DNA of 64,000 nucleotides from NCBI RefSeq assembly GCF_025024155.1, contig NW_026251802.1, positions 62,001-126,000 of the forward strand. Direction: 5' to 3'. This document shows, piece after piece, positions 12,024-23,430 of the stretch; position 1 is the stretch's first letter; every line of letters starts with the position of its first letter. This DNA comes from Gamsiella multidivaricata (Eukaryota > Mortierellomycota > Mortierellomycetes > Mortierellales > Mortierellaceae). The notes beneath the pieces are model-generated. The model worked only from the letters and a program-made list of their open reading frames with translations, had not been told where the DNA came from and did no database searches. Made by a program: the position numbers and the translations under genes.

Positions 12024-14465
12024 ATGCAAGTACGGCCCAACATCTTCTCCTCGGCTGCTGCAGCTGTCTCAATGGCATTTGCGGGCAGCCTGGTTAGCCT
12101 GCTATCGCTCGCACCTGCCCCAGCACAGGCAGATATCCTCTGCACACAGTTTGGTGCAGACACCTTCCACATTGGATCAACACTCAAGTTCCAGTGGAAC
12201 GACACGCAGTCAATATCACTCGAGACCTTCAACCTCAATCTGTACTGTGAGCAAAACAACAAGATGGTTCAGACCATCACCACCCTCAACATGACCTCGC
12301 CTTCACCCGTCACTTGGGTCGTCAACTCGACCCTGAGCGCCTTCTCGCAAGACTGCACATTGAATGTAAGTACTAGAAAGCCCCTTCGTTCTTCCCTTCC
12401 CCTCTCCCTAAATCTCCGTTTTATGTACATTTATATTTCAATGCCTTTCTGTCGAGCTCCTCCATCCGTTTCATGTGCCCTTTTCTGGACCGCTGGTTTC
12501 CTTTTTATGTATACCACATATGTTCAGAGCGGGACTTTTGGGATATCAGCAGAGCCTTATCAAATTGCATGCATCGGTTCTTTTTTTCACAGGGGCCATG
12601 TTTGCTCTCGCGAAAAAAAAGAGATCCCGATCTAGCAATTCCATTCTTTGTTGTCTTCATGGGTATTTGCAGAGGGAAGAAAGAATATCCTCCTTTGTAC
12701 TCGTCCGTTCAACGTTGTCCGCTTGGACAAGAAACAACAGCCACATTCGACCGAGTACACTCCGTGGATTTGAGAGGGGACGTGTAGAGACTTTTTTTTA
12801 TCTTTCTGGATGCAGTGCATCGCACTTTTTTTTTTTTTAAATTGGTGCATTGGATGAGGTGGCCAATGTGTTGCAAAAAAGAAAAAGACTATCATGAGGA
12901 ATTCAGAGGAAGGGTTAGAGGTGATGGAATCAAAGCAGGGCGAACGACGCACATGGACATGGATAAACTGCATGGCAGGAACATCGAACATCAGACACGA
13001 ACAAACATACCCCAAAGGATACACCAAAAGACAAAAAGAACAACCCAAACATGAGAGCAATTTATGGGGTGTTTGAGCTGAAGTCATCATTCATCAAGCT
13101 CTTACACAGGAGCACAACATGCGCGAGAGAGTCTGACGGAGGCCTCATAAAAAAAAGAAGATACAGCTACGCCATCAAGAAGAGATTGAAGTAAACCAGC
13201 GATGGTGAGCAGCTCAGGTTTAGAGTGCTCCTGCACTCTAAGGAAAAAAAAAAAAAAAAAACGAAATCTTCCTATAGTCCCTCCAGCACCTTCACTCCTA
13301 TGGTCCCTTCCTTCCTGGCCTAGTAGCCCACAACTGCCATCTGTGCAACCGCTACCGCATACTGACTGCAGAGAGGCAAAAATAGAAGGATGAAGACATT
13401 AAACAAAAAGAAAAACAGGGGCTAAGAGCGGTAGGATCTTTAGGACCTGCAGGATCAGGCAATTGGGTTCTTTGGCCTTTTTATTCGCTCCAATCTTTTG
13501 TTGATTTGCACTACTCGCGTCTCTGTGCAGCCAGGCCTGAAAGATCCCTGCCGTCTCAGTGATGGAAACCCCCTACGATATATACCAAAAATCCTCACTC
13601 CGCCACCACAATCTCCATTCTATCATAATAGCAATATCGTGGTGCGTTCGACTGGATCTACGACGATCCTGACACCGGCGTGAGTAGTGTCGGCTCCGGA
13701 AAGTGCAAGGTCATTTTGTTGGTCGGCACAGGCGCCGCAACCCCATCACCAGGTTCTGCATCCGCTGACGATCCCCTGCCTGCGGACGACCCACAGCCCT
13801 CGGACATCGTCGTATCTGACAGGACCAAATCCATCGTGATCGGTGTCGGTTGTGCTGTCGGTGCCCTCGTGCTCGCCGGCTTCGTTGGATTCTATGTTAT
13901 CCGCTACAGCAATAAACGCGCTGCTGAGGATCAGTCGGCCAAAAAGCTGCGGGAACCCATCAGCACCGGCCCGTTGTTCCCGCCCATGGATCGCTCCCAT
14001 CAAGGCGGCGCTGCTGGTGCGACTGCTGGTGGAAAGGCAGCACGATACAATGAGCTGGCATCTGTGACTACCGGTAGCCCAGCTACGACGTCGAGGACGG
14101 CGGAGATGGTGGAGTTGGGTGGAGTAACGCGTCCTGGGTCGACACAGTTCTTGAGCCCGGCCTTGGGATCAAGATCACCTACGCCTATTGCAGCCGCGCA
14201 CGCAAAGCTCGGTAGCAGTATTAGATCGCCTTCATCATCGTCAGGAACGTTTCAGAACGATCGTCCAGGATCGCTGCTGACAAGCACGTTTGTTCCTTCT
14301 GATGACTCCTACACGCGGTCGCCTTCTTCTCACAAGAACCCGTTCGAGAAGCGCGAGAACCTACAGCTGCAGTACGAGCAGGAAATGCAGCAACAACAAC
14401 ATCAGCTGCAACATCAACAGCAACAGCAACAACAGCAGCAGAACTACGGTAGTTACCCCTATTAG
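12024..14465 (+). CDS. Secreted-type single-pass membrane protein, unrecognised family
   Basis: I do not recognise a named family. Exons 12024-12365 and 13632-14465 join in phase 0 to give 391 residues. Residues 1 to about 37 form a signal peptide ending APAPAQA. An extracellular part follows with several N-glycosylation sequons and cysteines (DILCTQF, NLYCEQNN, DCTLNQY). A Pro/Asp-rich linker leads to one transmembrane helix at about 181-204 (SIVIGVGCAVGALVLAGFVG), then a cytosolic tail with Ser/Thr-rich sequence and a Gln/His-rich run near the C-terminus (13.97-14.46 kb). The layout resembles fungal surface sensors or adhesion-type proteins with a short beta-sandwich ectodomain, but that is inference. 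The single intron is 1266 bp, very long for this genome. A splice variant or a nested transcript within it cannot be excluded. Confidence 0.8.
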
Positions 14466-14624
14466 AAAGTCTTTTGTACAAGGAGTCCATATTGCCTCCA
14501 TCCATAGTCATCCACTTTGCTTTCTTAATTCATTTTGTTTAATATATTGTCATTTACCTACCATCCGTCCTTTATTTGATATCTAATGCAAGCACTTCGT
14601 ATATATGATGATCGTCTAAGGGAG

Positions 14625-17600
14625 TTAGATGTACTTCAGATCTTGTAGCGTTTTCCTCTTCTCGGGCGCAATGCTGTTCCAAATAGTCGCTACCATAGTC
14701 CCGTCCAGCGTACTCAGGATCGCCTTGAGTGTGCACACCATCCGTGTCGTCAGTGGTTCCGATACTACCGCCGCTGCTAGGGCTTCGACCAACACCGTAA
14801 CTAGATGGGGCATATTGACATTGTTGAGACCCAGCACTGAAGGATGTTGCCTATAAAAAGAATAAACAAAACGTTAGAGCCTGCAAGACCACTTTGAACA
14901 CAACGACGTGACAAAGAAATAGTTTCCTTACGCTTCGATAAGATCCAGCAGATATGTGTACGTGAATGGCGCCTCGACCTCATCGTTGACAATCGGTAGC
15001 GTCTGTAACCACGACGGCAACACCGTGTTCACATCAAACTGCGATCGGTTGAACTGGCAGATCTTGGTCACCGCCGAGATAGCGTTCTCGGTCGCGAACA
15101 CGTTCTCGATATTCCTCGACCCGGGCTCGTGGATCACCTGGAACAGCGGCGTCAATGCTACGCTGCACACCTCCGCATACTGAGGCCCGCCAAACTGTCC
15201 ACACAGTCCGAGCCCATAGCAGGCTGCCTGTCTCACATCCGGCGCTGTGTTCAAGATTGATTCAAGGATCATGGGCAGGAACGGGACCATGATCGGCCAC
15301 GAATGTGGACCTGTAAATTCCACAAAGTCGTCCAGAACACAGATCGCCCACTGTCGCGCCGTCGGATTCGGGTCTTCCAGGTATATTCCAATTACGCGCT
15401 CGAGAGATTTGAACTGCACCATGTATCCGACCCTATGCGTTTTCAGCACGCTGTGGAACGCCCTCGAAATCTCATTCAGTACGGTCTCCTCAGTGATTTC
15501 CTCCTCTCCTTCGGATTTTTCCTCTTCGCCTCCGCTCGCCCTAGCCTCTTCTTCCCGCCGCTTCAGTCTCACGAACATCTCCTTCAGCTGAACCTCTGTG
15601 GCTCTCGTAAACAGCTCCAATAGCTCAGGCGAAAGATTCGGTCCAGGTCCCATGATATCCACAGCCTCATAGAATGTCGCATAGAGCTGGTGCAAGAACG
15701 CCAGGTCTGTCTCCTTACTCATCACTTCCAAAATCTTGATCGCAATCCCGTGCCAAAAGCTGATTAAATACTCTTGCCCAAGCTCCGACTTCTTGGCGCA
15801 CGAGACCAGCTGCGGAAGCGTTGCAGCCGCTGCGTGTCGGACTCCGTCGTGGAAATAGAATCTGAGGAGCGGTAAAACAATATCGCGCACTTTTTCAATA
15901 TACGGTCGGAAGCCTGACCCGAGCTCACGCGCATAGCAGATCAGCAACTCGACTGCCGTGCACTTCTCTTCCAAAACCGTGGTCTTGATACCGATCTGTC
16001 GGCCATCCACCCCAACAAATTCCCACCCATCCTCAGTTGAGTACTTAGACTCGACATCATCCTCGGGGTCCAGCACTGCGACATCCGGTTTCAATTGCGC
16101 GCTCGCGAGCAGTGGAGGCATCACTATATCCAGATACGGCACAAAGTCTTTCCCGAGGACCTTGCACACACGCGCCCAGGCTGCCAGTAGATAGGCCACT
16201 TGTGGGTCGTCCGACTCGGTCGCCGTAGTCTGTGTCTGGACCAGCAACTTGACAAACTCTTGGGCATGCGGCGCAAATACTTCCTTTCCCACCGCCAACG
16301 CGATCAAACTGGCACACTCCATGGCCTTTCCCCTCATCAGCCTGTACTCTTGACCCATCGCCTGTCGAAGGACATTCATCAGCAGCGGCATAATCCCGCT
16401 GTAATACTTGACGAACCTTTCCTCTGCGCTATCCGCTACCGTCGCAATCGTTGTAATCGCCTGCTCCTGGACGTACGTCGTACCCGTGTTCAGCAGTGAC
16501 AGCAGTCTCTCGAAGATTGCATCCAGATACGGCTCAAGGATGCGTTTCTCGGCTGCCTCGCAAAAGTTCACCAGCGCCGCTGCAGCGTGTGCCCGGACTC
16601 TTGGATACGGTGCGTCGTCCATGACCGGGATCAAATTCGTTAGGATGATCGCATGATACTTTTTTTGGATGACACCCGCGAAATCTGTCGCCATTTGCCC
16701 GATCGCGTTGCAGGCTGCATATCTCACTCTCGGGTGCGGGTCTTTTAGGAAGGGTAGCACCATTTGGATAATCTTTGCGAGCTCACCTTCCATAGCCTTG
16801 ACACACCCTTCGCCAATCGCTGATACCGCCATTAGTCCTGCATGTCGTGCCTTCCATTCTTTGCTCGCCAGCATCTGTGGGATGTACACGAAACTAATGG
16901 GGAGAATCGCCTTTCCTCCTAAGGCGCGTGCCAATCGATCCATTGCACGTTCCCCAGTCTCCGAGTTCGCCTCTGGATCCTCTTCGTCCAGATCGTCCGA
17001 TGTATACCAGGTCTCGTCCTCTTCATCGTCGAGTTCAGTCATCATCTCCAATGCGATGGGGACAAGTGTCGTCGCGAAGTCTGGGACCTTACGGATCAAA
17101 TTCGATGTACACTCTGCGAGTGTGAGCAATAGCTCCAGGGCCGATTGACGTGTCCGGTCCTCAAGGGTCTTGTCTTTGATGATGCTTAGCATGAATGGAT
17201 GAATCAGGAGGAGGACCTGCTTGAAAAGCCGTGGCGAGTGCTCTGCGAGCTCAATCATGGCAACCAGTCCTTCGACCAGTCCAGTCTCGTCTTTGGACGC
17301 AAGGAGCGCACGAAGTGTGTCGAGCATAGAGGGCATGAGTGGGAACAGCGTGTATCGGGAATCGTGATCGGCGTCGAGCATGCAGGCTACCACGGCCTTC
17401 GTTGCTGCCAGCCGGACCTATTTTCGATGGAGCATATAGTGATGCAATATTGGTTAAGGACAATCACGGTCTAAAATAAAGAGACGGCGAGCTACGCACC
17501 AGTTAAAGGCATGCTCTTACGTGGAGGTCGGCGTCTTTGAAGCTTTCTGCAAACATGTTGTGCAGTGTGTCTGCTGGCTGAGTAACGATCAGACTGGGCA

Positions 17601-18381
17601 TTGAGGCGAAGACCCTATAGGCAGACTCTCGGAGTTCTGATCTGGTCGAGTTCGCACATTCGAACAACGCTGGCAAGAGCTCTGGCCAGGATTCTATCAA
17701 ATATTGAAGAACCCCACATAACCTTACTTCTTAGCCGAGTCATTTTTAACTTTGTTTCCCCCCTCCCATACACACAAAAGAAAAGCGGAATGTGAAGGAC
17801 CGCTGGATGGTGAGGTGACTTACGTTCTTTTGTTCCTGTGCTGGACGCGCGCGCCATTTCTGCAATGGTGTCGCAGATCTTGTTCCGAACAGACCTGTGA
17901 TTTTCACGCGAGAGCGACTCGAGGAAGAGAGCCTTGGTCGTAGTTCTGGTCGCTTCCTGTGTAACATCCCACAAGGTCACTTCTGTTGTGGAAGTTTTCT
18001 TCGAACCCTGTTGTTGTTGCTGCTCCGGAGCGGACTTGAAAGCGACTCGACGCATCAACACTGCAGCGAATGAACGCAACTAAGACACGAATAAAGCATG
18101 GTCGCTTGAGATGGCAATACTCAATAACTTTTTTGGCATTTTTTTGTTTATGTTTTTTGATCAATGTTCGGTATTGAAGGACATACATCGGTCACTTCGC
18201 TATTCCGGGTGAAATGCGCGAGCCCCAGAAGGAGGGCATCGGGCTGCTTGACCATCCATTCGCTGTTGAGGACGGTTTCAGCAGAAATGCGGGTATCGTT
18301 GTCATCGGAGGCCAGGTCGGTGAGCGTCTGCAAGAGCCGCTGCAGGGTTTCTTGGGGTATGCTTGGCATTGCGTTTGTCAT
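14625..18381 (-). CDS. Importin-5 / Kap121-type karyopherin beta
   Basis: This nuclear transport receptor binds cargo and Ran-GTP through an all-helical HEAT-repeat solenoid and shuttles through nuclear pores. Exons are 18187-18381, 17824-18079, 17521-17693, 14932-17417 and 14625-14850, all in frame, giving 1111 residues, the size expected for IPO5/Kap121. The N-terminus has the importin-N pattern (LNSEWMVKQPDALLLGLAHF, RSFAAVLMRRVAFK). HEAT units such as HPRVRYAACNAIGQMATDF and YPRVRAHAAAALVNFCEA, with an acidic loop near DELDDEEDETWYTSDDLDEED, match the family. Introns cluster in the first quarter of the gene, and the last 75 codons form a separate exon. Homology to Kap123/IPO4 is possible but less likely given the AALVNFCEAAEK region. 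Confidence 0.93.
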
Positions 18382-19462
18382 GTTGTGAGATGAATGAGGA
18401 GTGTGTAATGAGATGGTTCTTGAGTCAATGGATGATGTTCTCTGTGGGAGTGAATGCGAGCTTGCTTGTGTGGAGAAGAGAAGAAAAGAAAAGGAGAGAA
18501 GGATGAGTTGACAGCAACAACAAACAAAACATGTTGCACAACATGCGATAGTCTGACATCCCGCTCAAGGACTTACGCAAAAAGCGGAGCAACACTCAAT
18601 TTTCTTTACAGGAATGTATTGCTGCCGAAATATGGAGATATCACGCGGGGCAAAGATCTCTCGGGAAGATCGCGTGTAAATGAAAGGAAGAATGAGAGAT
18701 GGGAGATGGAAAGATGACGAGAGCAGCAAAAGGGGGGGAGAAGAAGACGAAGTCGAAGTTGAGGATGAAGAAGAGGGGGTAAAGAGGGTTGTCGGCCCCT
18801 TTGTGGCAAAAAAAAATGGTGGCAAAGCCGAGGTGGAGCGATCAAATAAGCTCTTGTGCCTGTTTTTTTTTTTTTTTTTCAGGGCCCGAGACGCGTCTGG
18901 ATCACGTCGAGAGAACAAATCTGCAGTTTCAGGAGAAAAAAAAAATTGGTGTGGAGGTGGACCTGCCTTCCCCCACAAAAAAGACCATCCCACCCCATCC
19001 ATCTATTACAACCACATAAACATGCATGCATGCATGCATAGTCCATGTCTTGTGTGCATAGGCGCAAGGGGAGTGCACGCTGACAACAGGGTACACCCAT
19101 GTCTTTCTAATCCGATGCCACCCTTAAGATATTCGAGTCCGGGAGGAACCCACGGGCCTTCGTCGTGAGGTTTGCTCGTCTAAGTTTCCCACTCCCAATT
19201 GATCCATCGTGTTGAAATCCTCGTCTTCCCACTTCATTCCATCCTTACCCCCAGTCAAAACAAAAGAACTTTCATGGGCTTGTTTGTTGATCTTTGCGCG
19301 CAAAATATCATTTTACCTGCCAACAATTGAATCGAGGGTTATGGCTCGACCGATCTGGCATATGTGCTTCCGGGAAGAAAGCAAGCCCTTGCGGAAATTG
19401 TAGAAAAATACTGAATGGATGCATCGAACGAAATAATGACTGCATGATCTGTTCCATTGGGG
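18382..19462. other. Intergenic, promoter of the karyopherin gene
   Basis: No supported gene was seen. The stretch contains purine-rich sequence (18660-18800), T- and A-runs (18862-18880, 18936-18945) and a short GCAT tandem (19022-19038). Open frames here are low-complexity and lack motifs. Confidence 0.45.
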
Positions 19463-20020
19463 ATGGTTCGTTTAGTTATTGGCGAGGCAAGCGACGCGAC
19501 CGATGAGCAGGCAACTCAAGGTATGCAGACCCTACACGTCCTTGATATCGAGGTGTCTTACCGAATTCCCAAACGCGATCGCAGGACGTAAGCATCAATT
19601 GGATGTCATCCTGTTGAGAAAAAAAACGGCTTCACAACCAGTATCTTGTACTCATGCCTTGTGCCAACCTTATCAAAGAAGAGTCCAATGACCTCAAGGT
19701 CAAGTTCGTCAACAGCGACAGGTGCGACATCAAGATCGACATCATCGTTGAGACTCTGCAACGTAAAATGCATCTATATTGGAATGTGTTCTTTGCTGAA
19801 AGCATTCAATAGTGACTTCTGTCTTCTGAAGACTGACAGCACATGGATCTTGCCCTATAGCATCCAAACCGAACACTCTTCATAGCATGTGGGATTGACG
19901 CTGATTGCAGGTCTGGTTGGTCCGTCCAAGCAGCAGATCCCCGTCCTTGTCTACAAAAGCACTATCAGCTCTACAGAGACAATCCAGAGTTGGTTTGACG
20001 TTCAGATCCTATCTAGTTGA
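19463..20020 (+). CDS. Small unrecognised protein gene, possibly frameshifted
   Basis: I do not recognise the family. The last two exons are well supported. A segment ending at 19762 (LVLMPCANLIKEESNDL, then VNSDRCDIKIDIIVETLQ) joins across a GT-AG intron 19763-19910 to 19911-20020 (LVGPSKQQIPVLVYKSTISS, then ETIQSWFDVQILSS, stop) with perfect frame continuity. Upstream, an ATG at 19463 opens a 43-codon frame (MVRLVIGEASDATDEQ ... VSYRIPKRDRRT) that ends at a GTAAGC donor-like site at 19588. The link between these two parts fails. The only nearby acceptor leaves a 31-bp intron and is one base out of frame, within a run of eight A at 19619-19626. The alternating hydrophobic pattern suggests a small beta-sandwich domain. 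It is either a gene with an unusual junction, a recent pseudogene, or a homopolymer error in the assembly. Confidence 0.5.
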
Positions 20021-20253
20021 TCGGCTTCATGGGCTGGACTGTACTAATGTAATGTCTGTTTGTATGTTCTATTTGTAGGCGCTTTTGTTGGACTTGGAAT
20101 ACATGTTAAGGATGGGACAAGGATTGGAGTCAGGCACTAGAAGGCTCAGCTTGCAGGGAACAGTGTTTGAGCTGTCGTTCTTATCCATTTTGGGAGTCGC
20201 CACCAATTTCGATTGACAAGGAAAGCAGGATTCAGCCATAGTAGTAATTTAGA

Positions 20254-22670
20254 ATGGCAGGCCGACCCACTGAAAAGCCGATGCAGGCATTGTCGGCCCT
20301 CTCATCCTTCAACTTTGTCTCGAAATTAGCTTCATCACTTGCGCCGAATACATCAAGTGTGAGCTCAGTGATCCCTACCCATACCCAGTCTACCACGACA
20401 ATGATTAGGAACGACAATCCATTTCTCGAACCACCGGCGCGAAAGCTGTATAAACACGGCCACGAAAGCAGCTCCACCACAAACACTGGATATCAGCCGT
20501 TTAAGCATCCAATAGGGAACCAGGCACCACACAAGAAGCCTCAGAGGCTGATTCTGACGCGGGTCCTGCCTTCAAATACAACCGCAAGAATCGCAATAAA
20601 ATCAACAACAGAGTCGGAGCCGCCTTCGACAGTAGCCTCAAATACGACAAGAGCTGTTCCGACAACAGCTGTAGCGACCGTAACATCTTCAAGTATACCG
20701 CCAACGATCATCAATAGCGTTACCTCGACAGTCACCTTGAATCCAAGTATCACTGAATATACAGGAGACTCACAGCGCTCAAGTACGACCCCAAAGGCGC
20801 CACCCAATCGAGAATACTACGACTTTATTATGAAGGGCCTCAAAGTTGACATGAACTTGGAGGAGCGTTTGGACGGTGAGGATCAGGCTATGTTAGCGCA
20901 GAACAGCATACATGATCAGCAACAGCATCAAGATGATCAACAACAACGGCAGTCAACCACGATAGAGGAGGATATCCCAGTCAATTCTGCCATCATGGCC
21001 TTTGCTCGAAAGTCGATCATGCAACACGCGTCGTCTTCGCCAAAGACAATCTTCCGTAAACTGAGCAGCAACAGGCCCACTGGCTCCTCTTCCAATGTCC
21101 AGTCGACATCCAACATTATCAACAGCCGCACCAAGCCATCTTCTGCTTTAACGAAAGTTGATGAGAATAGGAATATGAATGGTATCAAGCGCTCGATATC
21201 TGCCATGGAGCAGTCATTCAAATTTGTATCCAGACCTGAGCTAGCAATACCGGCGGCAAATGATCCAAAGAAAATTGCCACCATGACACCCCCGAGCTCC
21301 GACGCAACTAAGAATAATGGAAGCGACACACAGTCTCCAGCATTGTCCACCACAGCATTCTCTCGCAGCGCGCTCGATTTCTCTCAACCTTTGGCGCCAA
21401 GGGTTTCCAAGATGGGTAGCTGTAATACAGTTGCCTCTAAGATCATGCCAGTTGTAAAAGATACCGAGCCCCAGCAACATTCGACGATTGTGACACCAGT
21501 TTCGCAACTCAGAACGCCACCATCTGGATCAGATGTCAGTTTACCATCAGAGGTGGATACGGAGATGCTACCTGCTTATACCATGGCACCCTCTAACACA
21601 AATGGATTAATAGCTTTTGACCTTCGCTCGGCGCTCCGAATAGTACGCAAACAATGAATCAGCCGAAGCGATCTCTTTAAGTCGTTTCTGTAATTACTCA
21701 TCACACTTAATTTGTTAATGTATCTTCATAGGACTCGGCAAGGGTTCAGTACCAGCTACCAAGTCTCATTGCATCCTTGTCGCCACCTACCAGTCCTAAA
21801 CGCCGTTCTTCACCATACAGCATTCCATCGACTCAGGAACGTGACGCTCTCCGACTGCGACGTATGCCTCGCTTCAAGGCTAGGCCATTAAATCCGAAGG
21901 TTTTCACCAGTGCTGGAGATTTAGGCGTGCCTCGCATCCAAAAGAGACCACTCACTGTACCAGTGTCGCCAGAATTCAGCAAAAGAAAAACGAGGAGTGT
22001 GGTTGCTGAGAGTGATTTGAAAGCGAAGGAAGTTGTCAACGGTGCAGCAGCAATGCGGTTGAAGAACATGGTCAGAACAGAAAAGGCTGCTGTTAGTCAT
22101 TCCAGGCCTAGCGATATACACAAGCTGTCTCAACCTACCATACCGGAAAGGAATAACCTTCAAACCATAGGAGCAGGAGTTCAGACGACGATGTTCGGTC
22201 GAAAAGGAGTTGCAGCGACGGCTGCTATCAGGATGTCTGCCACTCCTGTGACTCTCTCGGGGTTCAATCCGCTGGTGGTTCCAAGCGTAGATCAGACGCG
22301 CACCAAGACTCATCTTTGTTCGATCACAGGGCCGCCTCGACGCGAAGAGGGGCCTTCGACACCACCGATTCCCAAAGCACCGATTTTGACGACAACCACC
22401 TCCAGATCGAAATCAAGATCAAAGTCACAACCCGGTCCACCCATGTCGAAGCTGCGTCGACCAGTAACGCGGCCTGTTCCATTTGCGTTTGCAACTTCAG
22501 AGCTCCAGAGGCGGCGGATGTTATTTGAGCCTACGATCAGTAAGCCTACAGAGGCAGCGACCTCCTCTGCGGCGGCCCCCGTGAGTCCCATTATATCAAC
22601 GGTATTAACGGCTAGTACCGCCGCTCGCTTCACGTCCAGTGCAAGTGCGTTGCGATTGGAGGATTTGTAG
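20254..22670 (+). CDS. Basic Ser/Thr-rich protein with TPX2-like segments
   Basis: Exons 20254-21642 and 21732-22670 join in phase 0 across an 89-bp intron, giving 775 residues. Most of it is disordered and rich in Ser, Thr, Pro and basic residues. Two short segments resemble the microtubule-binding TPX2 family: FKARPLNPKVF at about residue 510 and RPVPFAFATSELQRRRMLFE at about 710, the latter like the PFxFxTxxR pattern of TPX2 repeats. A helical stretch (NREYYDFIMKGLKVDMNLEE) sits near residue 190. If the relationship is real, the protein would act at spindle microtubules. This is a motif-level inference with no catalytic signature to confirm it. The (SK/R)n run RSKSRSKSQPG could be a phosphorylated or nuclear-localising patch. 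Confidence 0.6.
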
Positions 22671-23430
22671 TCCATTGGGTAGCTGGATATCCATGAAATA
22701 AAGCGGTCGTCTTTAAACGAAATGTTTACGCCGCCTGTCATCTCCATGAGTAACCTAGACTGAGTCCACAATCAGATCAGGCTCAGGACCAGCAACCATC
22801 GACATTCTCTTCGCGCCATATTCGAGCAAGTGTCAGAAGGTTTCGCTGTACTATGGTCGCTGGAGACAGCTCTCTTCCTCTATCCATTTTTCCTTGCCGT
22901 CTGCTTTTATATTTGTTCTTCTGTCGAGGTCAGTAGTTACAGCTTTAATTTCATTCTCCACAGTGGCTAGTTCTACATTAGTCGTCGATGGGACGCGTTT
23001 ACATAAGGGCGGCTAGAAAAACACTATCGCTTTATGCCCTGCCTGGCACGTAGACGCGAGGGATGGTTTGGTCCCGTCTGCCTTAAGGTATTTTTTTACC
23101 GTTGGTGCTGATATGCTTACTGACGCAACTGCGCCTTGAGATGAGGCAAAGAGTACTAACGCATATTCCCTTTGCTTATACGATGTATGGTAACACTCAT
23201 GAACATGTTTTCTCTACACAACTTTAACGGCGGTTTGAAAAGGATAAAGATTGCTGTGCTACGAAAGGAACTGGTCAACAAAGCAATGCGTTTTTTGTAT
23301 ATATGCCTTTCTATCAGAGATATCAGCGGATTGATTGAGGTTGGTGTCACTATGGCTACAGTATCTGTCTACCAGAATCAAGTAAAAAATGACTGGCTAG
23401 AATTCCGAATGGGTTGGGTGTTCATGCACG
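22671..23430. other. 3' flank of the XPG-Fanzor pseudogene
   Basis: No gene is supported. In TnpB and Fanzor loci the guide (omega) RNA usually overlaps or follows the 3' end of the nuclease gene, which here means the region just left of 23431. I see no clear terminal inverted repeat or recognisable guide scaffold by eye, so this is only a search region. Confidence 0.35.
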
